Assembly: GCF_032452875.1 (NCBI RefSeq)
Contig: NC_083890.1
Location: forward strand, 47,998,483 to 48,062,482
Reading direction: 5' to 3'
Length of the DNA: 64,000 bases
Source of the DNA: Bos javanicus
Taxonomy: Eukaryota > Chordata > Mammalia > Artiodactyla > Bovidae
Shown here: piece by piece, positions 13,334 to 24,382 of the stretch
How the letters are laid out: each line of letters starts with the position of its first letter
How positions within the stretch are numbered: the first letter of the stretch is position 1
Made by a program: the position numbers and the translations under genes
Notes under the pieces: model-generated
What the model was told of the DNA's origin: nothing
Seen by the model: the letters and a program-made list of their open reading frames with translations, nothing else
Databases searched by the model: none

Positions 13334-13922
13334 AAGCAATTACTTCTTTCAAATGTACTGTCCTAATGGTCAAAGCTATGATAATCAGATTTCATCACAT
13401 TTTTAGCCTCTCATAATAAAATCCTCCTTTCCTACTGCTAAATGGATTAATATTAAATAGCATTGCTTGAGTGGCAGGTGGCATGGCTTCTGACTTGGAT
13501 TCAACTTACCTGGAAAGGTTTTCTCCTCTACCCATGTGGAGTCCAGAACCGGATCTACAGATAGCTATAACTTGCAATCACAAAGTCTAAGAAGGGCTTG
13601 GGGCAGAATTCCCTACCTAGGAGTCTCTTTTGTTTTGTAACAGCTGGTCCCTGGCCTGAAATGACACTATTATTGAGTTCTTTTAGAATTTTTCAGTGCT
13701 ATTTTTTGAATCTTTAAAAATCTTTCTGAAAAATCCCTAGGGAGATACTATGTTAAACGGTTGCTTTCGCAGGATTAGAGTTGACAAACAGCTTCAAGCT
13801 TCAGAAGCCACGTGTACCTGTAGACCTGGAAAGCTCAGAAAAGCAAGGAGAGAGAACTTGGAGGTCACTAAACAGTGAATGTCAAACTTTACAAACTTGC
13901 CTCAGGCCAACGTACAATTTCA

Positions 13923-14255
13923 AATACCAGTGGTTCTCAGACATTGGAATCACCCGAGGATCTTTAAAAAACGCTGATATCCAGCTTTCAGCCACGCATT
14001 GATTTAACTGATGGGGGTACCACCTGGACATCTAGGCCTAAAAGCCCTCCAGGTGACTCATGCACAGCAATGTTTGGGAGCCACTGACATAAAGAAGCAT
14101 TGCTGTTAACTGCTTTCTGGAGTGATCTGATTGCCTTCAGATACCAGGTGGTATCTCCCACGCCAGGGCTTCTGGACCGTGGCCACTAAGATTCTGACTT
14201 AACTGCTCTGGGGAGCAGCCCAGCATCACATGTGCCAGGTCGAGAACCACGACCT
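13923..14255. mobile_element. MER5-like DNA transposon remnant
   Basis: 'ccagtggttctcagacattg' followed by 'gaatcacccgaggatcttta', then near 14040-14095 the inverted counterpart 'ccctccaggtgactcatgca' and 'tgggagccactgac', fit the MER5A (hAT-Charlie) pattern. A second, weaker stretch with similar wording continues to about 14255. Confidence 0.6.
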
Positions 14256-15059
14256 TAAGCCTAAGAACTGTTTTCTGGAAAGTGTGATACAACTGTCTCT
14301 GAAGAAGTCACAAGTGCTATTCTTCCCACTTTGTTCAAGTCGGGGATTACCCCCAAAAGGCAATGAAACATTTCTCCAAGGGAAGAAATTTAGGGGATTA
14401 GAGGGGGGGTAATGAGGACGAGGGCAGGGGATGGAATTTACTAAGAAGCAGCAGGGATGTTAGAATAAGGAACAGCGCTGGTGCCTCCCCGGTGCCCCAG
14501 CTTGACTGACTGGCTTGAGAATTTCCTTAGAATACTTCTTGGAGGTGGCTCCACCTTGGCTTTGATCCCAATAAATTGTGAAAACTCCTGTCCAATCAGA
14601 ACCCGTGGCGCTGCAAGGAGCCAGACAGGCAGGCCTGGAGCCTCCAGTCCCTGTGAGATTCTGCGTCAGGAGTTTCCCAGGAGGATGCCTGCACCCCTCG
14701 GACGTCTGCGGTCTTGCTCCATACCCTCGGAACCCCGCCCCTCCGCCCCAGTCCTTTCTTCCCCCAAAGCTCAGCGGAGTTGATTCTCTCCTTGACAGAC
14801 TTATAAAGGACTCGCTTAAGGGTTTTGACATGGGGATTGTCCTTAAAAGACGGACGTCTCCGACGTGGCTTGGAGACGCGGGTGCTGCTCTGGCAATGCC
14901 TGCAAACCCACTTCGGGGCCTGGGCAGAGCCGCGCGTCTCGCCCCGGAAGGGAAGTCCGCGGAGACCCACCCCACCGCGCGGCTGCGCCCGCTCCGGTCG
15001 TGGCTCCTGCGCCCCACTTCTCCCTGGCTAGAGCGCGGCCCCTACATCGCTGCGTCTAC

Positions 15060-15068
15060 GCTGAGTCA
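15060..15068 (+). promoter_or_regulatory. Candidate NF-E2/NRF2 (ARE) site in intron 1
   Basis: gctgagtca is an exact match to the core shared by antioxidant-response and Maf-recognition elements. It lies about 1 kb inside intron 1, in the CpG block. NRF2 is reported to act on Bmp6 in liver endothelium. A single short match is weak evidence. Confidence 0.3.
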
Positions 15069-16017
15069 GTTTATGAATGAAGAGGAGCACAGATCGGAGG
15101 CACAGATTCTGGGAAAAGTCCTCCTCACGCCGTTCTCATTTACAGATGCGAAGACGCGAGGGGGAAAAGCTCTGACTCGGTCCGGGTTTGCCACAGAACA
15201 TTTGCGGCTGAGCCCGATTTAGCCGCCCTTGAATTTCCATTCTGTTGCCTGGCAACCGGTTCAGACCAGCTCCCGGCCCAACCCCAGCCCCCAACCCGCA
15301 CCCTTTCTCTGCCCGTGCAGCTTGGGCCGAGCTGATCAGGAGTTCAGCCTTTGGGGGCTCGGGCCAAAGACATGTGAGCGAGGGTACTAGGGGAGCGACC
15401 CCAAGCCCGCGCGAGCCCAGCCTGGCCGGGGCTGGCGAGCCTCCCGCGGTCCTTTCGGGACTTCCTTGTGCATCCCTCTCCCCCCAGATCGGTGGACACT
15501 ACTTAACCACAATCGTCAACTTTCCTTAAGTTCTCAGCTGCTCCGGGATTCTCTGAGATCCCGATGGGAGAACAGGCACTCTCAGAGTTGAGGACGCCGA
15601 ACAAAACAGGAGGGGGAAAGTGTTGAAGCGCCTTCTCCGTCCCAGCTGGCCCCACTCGGGCCGGACTTTTTTGTCACAGTCGAGTTAACGGGGCCCGAGC
15701 CGGGCACCAATTGGGAAAAGCGCGGACTGTGCTCGGGCGGCTCGCGGAGACGCGCCAGCCAGCGCCGCATTCGCGGCCCAGTGCCCCAGCCGCCCCTGCG
15801 CCGCGGCGAGCAGCCCGGGGCTGGGAACTCACGTGCCGCCCCCTCTCCCGCCCCCGGGCCGCGCAGGTGGTGCGAGGGCAGCTGGCTGGTCCGCGCTTCC
15901 CCGCCTGGGCCCCCAGCGCCAGGGGCTCCTCCACCCTCTCACGCCCCGCGCCCAGGAGACTGGAAAGGGGAGGATGTTCTGGTCTTTACGCTACCCACCC
16001 ACTCACCCCGCCCCCGA

Positions 16018-16025
16018 TACTTACC
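16018..16025 (-). other. BMP6: Splice donor of BMP6 exon 1
   Basis: On the minus strand the sequence reads CTGG|GTAAGTA, with the last exon base at 16025. The donor is a near-perfect consensus. It splits a codon after its first base (phase 1), as expected for the first BMP5/6/7-family intron. Translation past this point loses all similarity to BMP proteins. Confidence 0.92.
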
Positions 16026-16640
16026 CAGGTTCACAAAGCTCATGACCATATCGGCGTCGTTGAGGAAGGCGCTGTCCTGCGCGCTCGTCAGTGGGGACGC
16101 GCCGCCGCCAGGCCCGGTGGCCAGGAGGCTCCCGCTGCCGAGGGGGTGCGCGGCGCCCGGCGATGGGGACCGGGGCTGGGACGCGTCGGCCCCTCCGCGC
16201 TGCCCGGGCTGCCGCCTCTCCTCGTCCGAAGCCCCGTCCTCCTCGTCGTCGGCGGACAGGGCGTTGTACAGGTCCAGCATGAAGAGGGGCGCAGACTTCA
16301 GCCGTCCGGGCGGGGGCTCCCCGCGAGCTGGCTGCTGCTGCTGCTGCGGGAATACCGGGGGCTGCGGGAGGCCGTGCAGGGGCCGCGGCCGGTGCGGGAG
16401 CCCCAGCACCGACAGGATCTCTTTCTGCATCTCCCGCTTCTCGTGCGTCTTGAGCCGCCGGTACAGGAAGCCCGAGGAGGAGGTCTGCGGCGGGGGTGGC
16501 CGCTCCTCGTGGCCCGGGTTCCCGCCGTCCCCCAGCAACGCCCCCCCGGCTGCGGCGGCGGCGGGCAGGGGCGGGGGCCCGCAGAAGCTGCACAACAGCC
16601 CCCACCACCAGCACAGCCACTGCGCCGTCCGCCCCAGCAT
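16025..16640 (-). CDS. BMP6: Bone morphogenetic protein 6, coding exon 1 (signal peptide and N-terminal propeptide)
   Basis: BMP6 is a secreted TGF-beta superfamily ligand acting through BMP receptors and SMAD1/5/8; in liver it controls hepcidin and iron balance. The exon encodes 205 residues plus one base. Residues 1-20 form a signal peptide with a tryptophan-rich core (QWLCWWWGLLC). A Pro/Ala-rich stretch follows to about 55. Residues 57-87 carry the BMP5/6/7 propeptide motif (GFLYRRLKTHEKREMQKEIL, then SVLGLPHRPRP). Five glutamines lie at 99-103, and SAPLFMLDLYNALSAD at 116-131. An acidic, then Gly/Ser/Pro-rich loop leads to AQDSAFLNDADMVMSFVNL at 187-205. The ATG at 16638-16640 matches the family start, although MLGRTAQ here is two residues shorter than the form I recall for human BMP6. 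The furin site and the mature cysteine-knot domain are in later exons beyond the window. Identity is firm: BMP5 and BMP7 lack the long Pro/Ala and Gln stretches. Confidence 0.96.
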
Positions 16641-17533
16641 CCCCGCCGGGCCGGGCGGGCCCCGCGGGCCCCGCGAGGCGTGGAGCGGCGGAGCGAGGCC
16701 GGAGCGCGGCCGCGGTGGCCCTTGGCGTGAACAGCTCCCCCCGCCACCTCTCGGCGGGCTCGCTTCCCCTTCCCGGCCTCAGTCCTTATCTCTCATGGTT
16801 CTCTGGGGCGCCCCCAGTTGCCCGGACTGGAAGGGAGGCGGAGGGGGCGCGATCCCCTCCGCAGAACCACTGGAGGGGCAAGGGGAAACCCCGCACTCCC
16901 GCGGAGGTCTCCGGAGGCGCAAGGTCCAGGCCAGGTGCGTCCGAGTCCGGGCCGCGCTGCGGCGGGCGTCCTCGCCCCTGGGCGAGTCAGGGGGCAGTTA
17001 CTTTAGGGTTCAGCTGCCGGCGCACAGCCCTCCCGGGGCGGCTCACCAGCGTCGGGGGATGCCCGGCATCGCCCCCGCGCACGCCTGCGCCTTGCTCGCG
17101 CGGCCGCCGTGAAGTGCCCCAGCCGGAGGGCCCCGGCCGTGGCGACAAGGCGTCCCAAGGTGCCAACCCTCTCGGCAAGGCTTGAACTTCCTTCTCTCTC
17201 ACAAACTCCGCGCCCCTCGGTCTCCGGATCGCTCTCGAGATCTTGGCGCGCTGCTCCCCTGCCCGAGCGCAGGCGGTGAGGATCCTGCTCTCCGTTCCGT
17301 GCTGACTCGGCTGCCCCCACCCCGGCCTAACCCCGGTTCGCAGAAGGGATGGGAGGGACGCGGGCCGGGGCGCGGAGCGGCGGCGGCGGTGGCGCCGGAG
17401 TTCGCAGGCTACCGCCTCTCGGAGCCGCGCTGCCCGCAGCGGCCAACGTGGGCTTTCTGGTGCGCCTCTCGCCCAGGTACCGCACTCCAGCCCCCGGGAC
17501 GCCCCGCCCCCCTGGAGATGGACAGGCCGGCCG

Positions 17534-17566
17534 CCAATGGGGAGGCGCGCCTCGTCGGTATTTAAA
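17534..17566. promoter_or_regulatory. CCAAT box and TATA-like element at the outer CpG island edge
   Basis: ccaat at 17534 is followed about 25 bases later by tatttaaat at 17558-17566. The order fits a plus-strand start near 17590. The AT core ATTTAAAT is palindromic, so it could equally serve BMP6 on the minus strand, with a start near 17530 and a roughly 0.9-kb 5' UTR. Neither reading is proven. Confidence 0.35.
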
Positions 17567-17816
17567 TGGGCCCGCCCCCTTCTTGCACCCTCCCTCTCCC
17601 GGGAGGCGGCGCCTCCGCCGAGGGTAGGTTTCAAGTGTAGAGAATTCTCGCAGGCGTCCCAGGAGCAGCGACTCAGAAAGGCAACCAGATCATCGGTAGG
17701 GAGAACGATCTGATCAGAGCCCAGTGGAAACCTTGCTCTTTTACGATTCCATAAAAGGCCTAAACTGATGTTTTTAACTAAATAAAAGTAAAGTCAGCTG
17801 TTAAATCAGTGTCACC

Positions 17817-17825
17817 TGACTCAGC
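17817..17825 (-). promoter_or_regulatory. Candidate NF-E2/NRF2 (ARE) site upstream of BMP6
   Basis: The minus strand reads gctgagtca, an exact ARE/MARE core, about 1.2 kb upstream of the start codon and just outside the CpG block. It is the same 9-base word as the intronic candidate at 15060. Confidence 0.35.
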
Positions 17826-18069
17826 TGAGGAAGAATAGAAAAATGATGCTTTTCCCATTCCTTCCTTATTTTCTCTAATTGATGTAATGTAGTCATTTAA
17901 CAGTCACGTGGCTTCTCCAAGACAGCTGCTGGGACTTGGGGCACAGCTGCGGAGAAGCTGCTCCCAAAAGCCACAAAGAGGGTCACGTATAAGCCAAACC
18001 CTTCGTCCAGAGGGCTTGGGCCGAAGTATTTTTATTTATTTCTTTATTTGGGCTTCGGCTTTGCTTCTT

Positions 18070-18282
18070 AGGGGCTTCCCTAGTGGCTCGGTGACGAATC
18101 TGCCTGCAGTGCCGGAGACCCAGGTTGGACCCCTGGGTTGAGAAGATCCCCTGGAGCAGGGGATGGCAACCCACTCCAGAACTCTTGCTTGGAGAATCCC
18201 ATGAACCGAGGAGCCTAGCAGGCCACAGTCCATGGGACCAAAAGACTAGGAAACAAATTAGCGACTTAGTACTGGCACTTCA
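18070..18282 (+). mobile_element. Bov-tA SINE
   Basis: It runs from 'ggggcttccctagtggctc' to 'attagcgacttag'. The word 'cttctta' on either side (about 18065 and 18283) is a probable target-site duplication. It is the first repeat outside the BMP6 promoter block. Confidence 0.92.
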
Positions 18283-21200
18283 CTTCTTAAGCTAGCCCCC
18301 AAAAGAAAGCCGGTGTATTCAGATCCTAAAATAGAAAAACGCACCCCCACCGCCATCTTCTTGGAAAGGTTTCAGTGCTTCTCCAGTTTGTCTGTTAAGG
18401 TTGCACCTTAATGTATTGAAATGCACTCTAGTTCACATGAAGCAAGATCAGTAAAACTTGAGGTAGTACAGGTAATTTCAATAACTGTAGGGGCTTGGCA
18501 TGTTCCCATTATAGACAGGGCCCTGAAACTCTGGTTGCTGGGAACATTAGACAAGATCAAGCACATAAAACACGTTATAATTTTATGGCAGGCTCACTTC
18601 TCAGTTAAAGACACTGCCCCTCCATCCAAACACCACCCCCACCATCTGCCATCCAGGAAGCAAATTCATTTGCTCTTCCCATCCAGAAATGCCAGTTATT
18701 GCTGCATCTTAGAAGGAAGTTCTTGTAAAACATTTTAATCTTTTATCTACCTGGTTGAAAACATGTGCCTTAGAAATCAATACTGACCTGGCTGCCTTGG
18801 TTCACAGAGTCCAAGGCATTTGGGAGCCAGACCAACCAAATACATAGAGCCTTATAGGATCTGTGATCTTAAGGGACCATGAGGTTTCTGCTGATTCAAG
18901 CCTTATAAGCATTTTTACTTTGTTTCATAGAATCTGTTTTGAATGGGTAAATGTTTTTACCTCCCATCACCCCACCACTCACTGGATTGCTCTTATCTGT
19001 TGTCCTGTTTCAGCCCAGACACACTAGTCTTTAGGACAGACTTTGGTTTTACAAATGTCCTATAGCCATTGCTCTCAGGCAAGACAACATCAGCCACACT
19101 GACAACCAATCTCTAACCATCTGCAGGTGTTGTTTTCACCTGAAAAGAGGAACACATCACTCCCTTGGTCTGGGATTCCAGGCCCCTTAGAATTCAAGAG
19201 CCTCCATCTCCCTCTTTCTTCTGCTGGGACCTGTCAGCAGCGTGAAGTCGTTGCAGTGCAAAATATTGCAGCCCCCAAGAGCTCTGATCAGAAGATCCGA
19301 AGTCTAAGCAAGTATATGTGGGCTTCCTCCTTTCTCGAACCCAGTCACGCCTTCTTAAGATTTCTAGTGAGACACGAGAAGAGTGAAGCAGCTCCAGCCT
19401 GTCAGGGCAGTGGGGAAAGCCCTGGAAAACCAAAGAACCCTGAGCATAGGGCACTTTGGGAGGCCTGTGCCCTTCAACACACAAAAGCAGACCATGACCC
19501 GTCTATTGTACACGCACCTTTTACATGAGCCAGAGGAGAACTCACGCAAGCTCACCACTGTCTCCTTTTCTCAGATACTTGGTAAGAGATAGGTGGATCT
19601 GTGTGACCTGGGTCTAAAACAGCCCTTAGTGATTTGTAATCAACATCTGTGCAGCAACCCTGACTCAGTTCTGCCATGGGCTCCACCAAGAAGTACTCTC
19701 AGGTCCTGTTGTGAGATGCTAGAAAAAAGGGGGTGCCTCCCAATGACAAACACAAGAGCACACGACTCTCTTAAGAGCCAGAGGGGAAACATATGACGTG
19801 AGATATGACAATGGTCATAAAGACGGTGACATTTGACCAAGGACCACAGGACAGGATGCGCTCTCCTCACATCTCCACCGCCCCCTACATGTGCATATGT
19901 GTCAGAAAACACTCAAACATGGCCTTGGATCCGTTAAGGGAAAGAGGTATGAAGAGATATGATTCTGAAATTTTCATACAGTCAAAATTGGGACCACTGC
20001 TTCTTCAAGCCAATCTCAACTCCAGGTGGATAAGGGACGCCAAACCACCACCTCACTCCCTCCCTGCTAATCTGACCCCTGTCCATCACCCACTCCAACC
20101 CTCCTCCAGAAGTCCCAGGACTAGCGGCTGGGCAAAGTCCTGATGTGATTCAGGAGGGATGGAGGAAGGGCCAGGAACGGGTCTGCCTCTCAGGGTCGGC
20201 TGGGCTGTGTGATGGAGGGAAATCAGAGGGAGCTTCGCCCCCTGCAGGACACCAGAGTATCACCGCCCCTCTGCTCTGTGGGCCTGGCCCGGCTTCATCA
20301 AGTTCTCTGCAATTCTCCAGAACATCTGGGTGGAAAGACAAGGAATTCGGTCAAGAAGCCGGATGTGGAAGCCAATCCATATCAAACATCTGGCGGCTTG
20401 GCTGACATTTCATGCAGATGGCCTTCCGTTTTCTGGAGGAGGTTGCCAGTCCCAGCCCTGCCCACAAAATAGGGGACTGAGGAACCCCTGCCGAAAAGCA
20501 AAGGATTGCCCTGTGCCTTTGGTGACACGGGGGTAGGATGGGAATCCTGTACCCAGGGGTCTGTCAGGGCACAGGGTAGGTCACAGGACAGAGTGTTTAT
20601 GAGACCAGTTACCCATGTTCCTTTCATGTTATGAGGATTTCCAGTTTACATTTATGACACACGTGACCAAATAATTTCTATTTTAAAAAGATGCTGCTAT
20701 TAATTTGGTACATCAAATATTCTATACTCTATGCTTTCCTTTGAATTATATTATTAGCAATAAACTGCAGTTGCAGTCTTTGATTTGTGTACTAAATCAT
20801 ACTGGGCCCCTCTCAACTGACTTTCTTTTGCAAGATGTAAGTAGCTGCTTTTAGAATTAATCTAACATAGAAGCATTGTAAGCTACGCTGCTCTTGTGTT
20901 TAAAAGCCTGAGGTCTGGTCGCCTGGAATCCTTGGGCAGCTCCACTTAAAATACTACATTTTTATCTTCTACCTCCCTGTAAGGATTTGAGTATTTCTTA
21001 ACTTGAATTTCTCAATATAATAATTTGCTCAGACTTTCAAAATGTCAATTTGGAGTTGCGTGAAAAGGAAATATGGTAAGTAAATGTTTGCAGAGTATGA
21101 GAAATGAGAATTTGAGAGTTAAATAAACATTGCTTCTGAAAGCTACACCTGTAAGGCAGCCTTCAAAATACAGGTCTCATCCAGAGGTCTGTGGCAACAC

Positions 21201-21937
21201 TCGCATTCACTCACACTTTCCTTTTACTGTCAACTATTCAAAAATGCTGGGCATTCACACTTCAAAATATCATGCGAGCCATCATATTTTCCTACTCATG
21301 AAGGACATCTGGTGGCAAAGTGAAAAACTAATACATAAATCTGTTTCCAGAGAAATTTTCCACACTGTAACCCAAGCAGCAAACCTGTTACTTGTGTGTG
21401 TGTGCCTCAGACTTTTCTCACCAGCTCACATCTTTATCATCCAAGGATTTAGACGGGTTATGTTGTATCAAGCCACAGAATCTTTAGAAACATCCATAAG
21501 ATTCATTTTTGAAATGTTCATTGGTTAACTGACATGGGCAGACTAAACTTTAATTATTTTTATTTTAACTGAGTTAAACAATGCTTAACACAGTCCCATG
21601 ACTAGCTCTACTATCCCTGGAGTCTGGTTCCAAGAAATCACTGAACATTAAGTCCCACTGGGCGGTGCCTGAGGTCTCTGAGCTCCACCCGTCTGTGGTT
21701 CCCTCTGGATGTGTCCCTTGGGTGTCAACCAGGAGGTCCCGTGAAAATATGACATGATTTTACTCCCAATCCTTTTCACTGGTAGAGCTGTAAGCAGTGA
21801 TGTGGGGGCGGGGGGCAGGGAAAACCACACTGTACTGGGTAAAATCAGGTTAAAATGAAAATCAAGGCCATCTTTGAAAGAGGACGAGGAAGTCTGAGAT
21901 GTGTACCAATGGGAAAGCACATGTTGACACTAACTGG
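18283..21937. other. Long repeat-poor stretch upstream of BMP6
   Basis: About 3.65 kb with no ruminant SINE or LINE recognised, although its surroundings have one every 0.5-1 kb. No gene-like frame: the longest are 133, 132 and 112 codons with no similarity I recognise. About 20640-21130 is AT-rich and looks unique. Confidence 0.5.
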
Positions 21938-22145
21938 GACTGTTGTTTAGTTGCTCCGTTGTGATCGACTGTTTGCAACCCCATGGACCGTAGCCCACCA
22001 GGCCCTTCTGTCCATGGGATTTCCCAGGCAAGAATACTGGAGTGGGTTGCCGTTTCCTTCTCCAGGGGATCTTCCCATCCCAGGGATCAAACCCACATCT
22101 CCTGCATTGGCAGGCAGATTCTTTACCACTGAGCCACACAGGAAA
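21938..22145 (-). mobile_element. Bov-tA SINE
   Basis: Antisense Bov-tA from 'gttgctccgttgtgatcgac' to 'ctgagccacacaggaaact'. Imperfect target copies 'acactaact' and 'atactaatt' flank it. Confidence 0.92.
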
Positions 22146-22164
22146 CTTGATACTAATTACCCAG

Positions 22165-22275
22165 CCTGTATTCATTCATTCATTCATCTGACAAATATTT
22201 GAATGACATATATTGAACAGCCACATGTGCCAGGCTCTGTTCAAGGTTTGGGGACACCAAAGAGTCAGATTTTAG
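22165..22275 (+). mobile_element. L2 LINE 3' fragment with an ATTC microsatellite
   Basis: Four ATTC units (about 22170-22186) lead into 'gacaaatatttgaatgac' and 'tgtgccaggctctgttcaag', the classic L2 3' end order. Confidence 0.6.
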
Positions 22276-22369
22276 AAGGAGAAGATTGACAATAAACAGA
22301 ATAACTAAGAAAATATATTCAGGTAGGCAGGCTATTGTCTCTGTGATTTCTTTTTTTCGCTCTCAGTAT

Positions 22370-23240
22370 TCCACCTGTGAGTATGTTTCTGTACACTGCA
22401 GAGGGGACTTTGCAGACAGAATTAAGTTTGCTAAGCAGAAAGTAGGAAGAGTATCCTGTAGTAACCAGGTGAACCCAATGTAATCACAGGGGTCCTAAAA
22501 AGCAGAAGAGAGGGCTTCTTCCCTGGTGGTCCAGTGGTTAGGAATCCACCTTGCAATGCAGGGGACACCAGTTTGATCCCTGGTCCGGGAAGATTCCACA
22601 GAGCAACGAAGCCTGTGCGCCCCAATGACTGAAGCCCACACACTGCAGCTACTGAAGCCCAAACACCTAGAACCCGTGCTCCACACAAGAGGAGCCACTG
22701 CAATGAGGAGCCCGCACGACGCAGGGAAGAGCAGACCCCTCTTGCCACAACTAGAGACAGGCCTGAGTGCAGCAATGGAGGCCCAGTGCAGACTAAATAA
22801 ATACTAAAATAGATACATAAATCTTTATTTATACAAAGAGCAGAAGAGGGAGGAAGATGAAATAGAGCAGCCTGCAAGGGACTGGCACCGCCTTGCTGGC
22901 TTCGAAGGTGAAAGAGCCAAGAACCATGGGCACAGGCGCCTCTAGAAACGAGGGCAGGTCTCAGGCGACAGCAAGAACAAGAATCTAATTCTGGTTTCTG
23001 TCAGCAACCTGAATGATCCTGGGCGCGGTTCTCACCCAGAGACTCCAGGAGGGAGCCCTGGGTAGCTGGGTCCTTGATGTCAGCCTTGGGGTTGGGCGGG
23101 GGGGTACCCCAGAGCAGAGGAACCAAGCCCACCAACAGCCCACCTACACAACTGTGAAGGTAATAAGTTTGTGCGGCTTTAAGCCACTGATGCTGTGGAA
23201 TTTTCTCTCACGACAACAGGAAACTAGAAAGTATGTAGTA
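22370..23240 (+). mobile_element. MLT1-like LTR (ERVL-MaLR), split by a SINE
   Basis: The left part has 'gggactttgcagacagaatt' and 'cccaatgtaatcacaggggt'. The right part ends 'ggctttaagccactgatgc', then 'caggaaactagaaag'. This order is typical of old mammalian MaLR LTRs. A CHR-2 SINE at 22511-22838 interrupts it. Confidence 0.5.
22511..22838 (+). mobile_element. CHR-2 type SINE with target-site duplication
   Basis: The duplicated target 'agcagaagag' lies at 22501-22510 and 22839-22848. The body has 'ggtccagtggttaggaatcc' and ends with an A/T-rich tail. Confidence 0.94.
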
Positions 23241-23244
23241 CAGT

Positions 23245-23560
23245 GACAAGGGCTGTGGGAAAAACCAGACAAGGGAGAGGGCGTGGGGAGCGGGGACGGC
23301 AAGGAAAGGCTTCATCGAGAAGGGAACCCTTGAGTCTGGACCCAGCAGAGGAAAAGAGAATCAGCCTTGAGGCTCTCTGGGTGAAGAGATTTCGGGGCAG
23401 TGGGGAAACGGGACGTGCAAAGGCCCTGAGGCAGGGGCATGCCTGTTGTGTCTGAGCAAGAACAAGGAGGCCAACAAGGCCAGCCCAGAGGAGAGAGGGG
23501 ATGACAGTGTAAAACTGCGTCAGGTCCTCAGGGCTCAGTGGAGGCGCAGACATAGGGAAC
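23245..23560 (+). mobile_element. Old mammal-wide interspersed repeat (family not certain)
   Basis: 'gtgcaaaggccctgaggcag' followed by 'caaggaggccaacaaggcc' is a widely seen old mammalian repeat. The same family appears to recur at 34590-34949/39789 and about 47850-48090. I am not sure of the library name. Confidence 0.5.
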
Positions 23561-23714
23561 AGACTTACGGACACAGTGGGGGAAGGACAGGGTGGGACGA
23601 ACGGAGAGGGTAGCGTTGACGCCTGTACATTACCAGGTATAAAAGAGACCGCCAGTGGGAATTTGCTGTACGATGCAGCGTGCTCATGCCCAGTGCTCTG
23701 TGGCAATCTGGGTG

Positions 23715-23850
23715 GGGGGATGGGGCGGGGGGTGGGAGGAAAGTTCAGGAGGGAGGGGACACATTTACTCCTGTGGCTGATTCATATGGACAGATGGCAG
23801 AGACCAACACAACCAGGTAAAGCGATTATCTTCCAATTAAAAATACATAC
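23715..23850 (+). mobile_element. Ruminant L1 3' tail
   Basis: 'ggagggaggggacacattta', 'tggctgattcatatggaca' and 'gcgattatcttccaattaaa' match artiodactyl L1 ends, with an A-rich finish. Confidence 0.7.
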
Positions 23851-24382
23851 AATTTCGTAAAACTCCAAAAACAAATACATCAGAACCCCAAGGAGGTGCT
23901 ATTTGTAATGGCAATGGGCCTGATCACTTTCATCCATCTCTTTTCTCTCTTTTTCAGATGGGGTGAACTCTGCTGTATGTCCTGCAGCTCAAAGACTCTA
24001 TCATCTCCACTCTACCAGAGCCCATCTGGTAAGTTTTTTTATTTCGGTAATTGTATTCTTTCCATTTGGTTCTTTTTTTTTTTTATAACGTCTGTTTCTT
24101 TGCTGAGATTTTCTGCTTTTTCATTTATTTCCAGGGAATTTGTAATTGACTGTGGAAGCATTTTTCAGGACAGCTGCTTTTACAGCCTTGATGATTTGGG
24201 TGAGATGAGGTCATCTGACATCTGAGTGATCCTTGAGGTGGTGCTGGTCAGTAAGTTGGGGCTTTCTTGATTCTTGGCCTGGCAGGTGGTTTGGGGGATT
24301 TTGAACAGGTTTTCTGTGGGTCTTTGTTTGTTTTGGTGTATTTTTGTTTTGCATCCTGGGCACTCTATTCTGTCTTCAGTCT

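Larger units (their letters stand above)
1..16024 (-). other. BMP6: BMP6 intron 1, 5' part (continues past the left edge)
   Basis: The intron begins at the GTAAGT donor next to exon 1 (first intron base 16024) and proceeds toward lower coordinates. I looked through the minus-strand open frames for the second-exon part of the BMP propeptide and for the cysteine-knot domain and found neither, so intron 1 is longer than 16 kb here. A long first intron is known for mammalian BMP6. It holds Bov-tA, Bov-A2, CHR-2, L1, L2 and MER5-like repeats plus repeat-poor stretches listed separately. Confidence 0.85.
14690..17620. promoter_or_regulatory. BMP6: CpG-rich island over BMP6 exon 1 and its 5' side
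   Basis: GC content and CpG density rise sharply from about 14.7 kb and fall after about 17.6 kb, where AT-rich DNA with repeats resumes. The block covers the start of intron 1, coding exon 1 and about 1 kb upstream of the start codon, the usual layout of a developmental-gene promoter. No SINE has landed inside it. The transcription start cannot be read from sequence alone. Several long open frames in both directions are by-products of the GC richness. Confidence 0.8.

Noticed and set aside
14460..15222. Open frames of 214 (+), 185 (-) and 124 (-) codons at the inner edge of the CpG block
   Set aside because: Several frames on both strands are open at once with no recognisable motif. Best explained by GC content at the start of intron 1.
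1..16024. Further BMP6 exons
   Set aside because: No minus-strand frame resembles the rest of the propeptide or the cysteine-knot domain.
15711..17185. Long plus-strand open frames (443, 339 and 229 codons) across the BMP6 exon
   Set aside because: They run antisense through the GC-rich BMP6 exon and promoter, overlap each other in different frames and have only Arg/Pro/Gly/Ala-rich, domain-free translations. GC-rich DNA is poor in stops.
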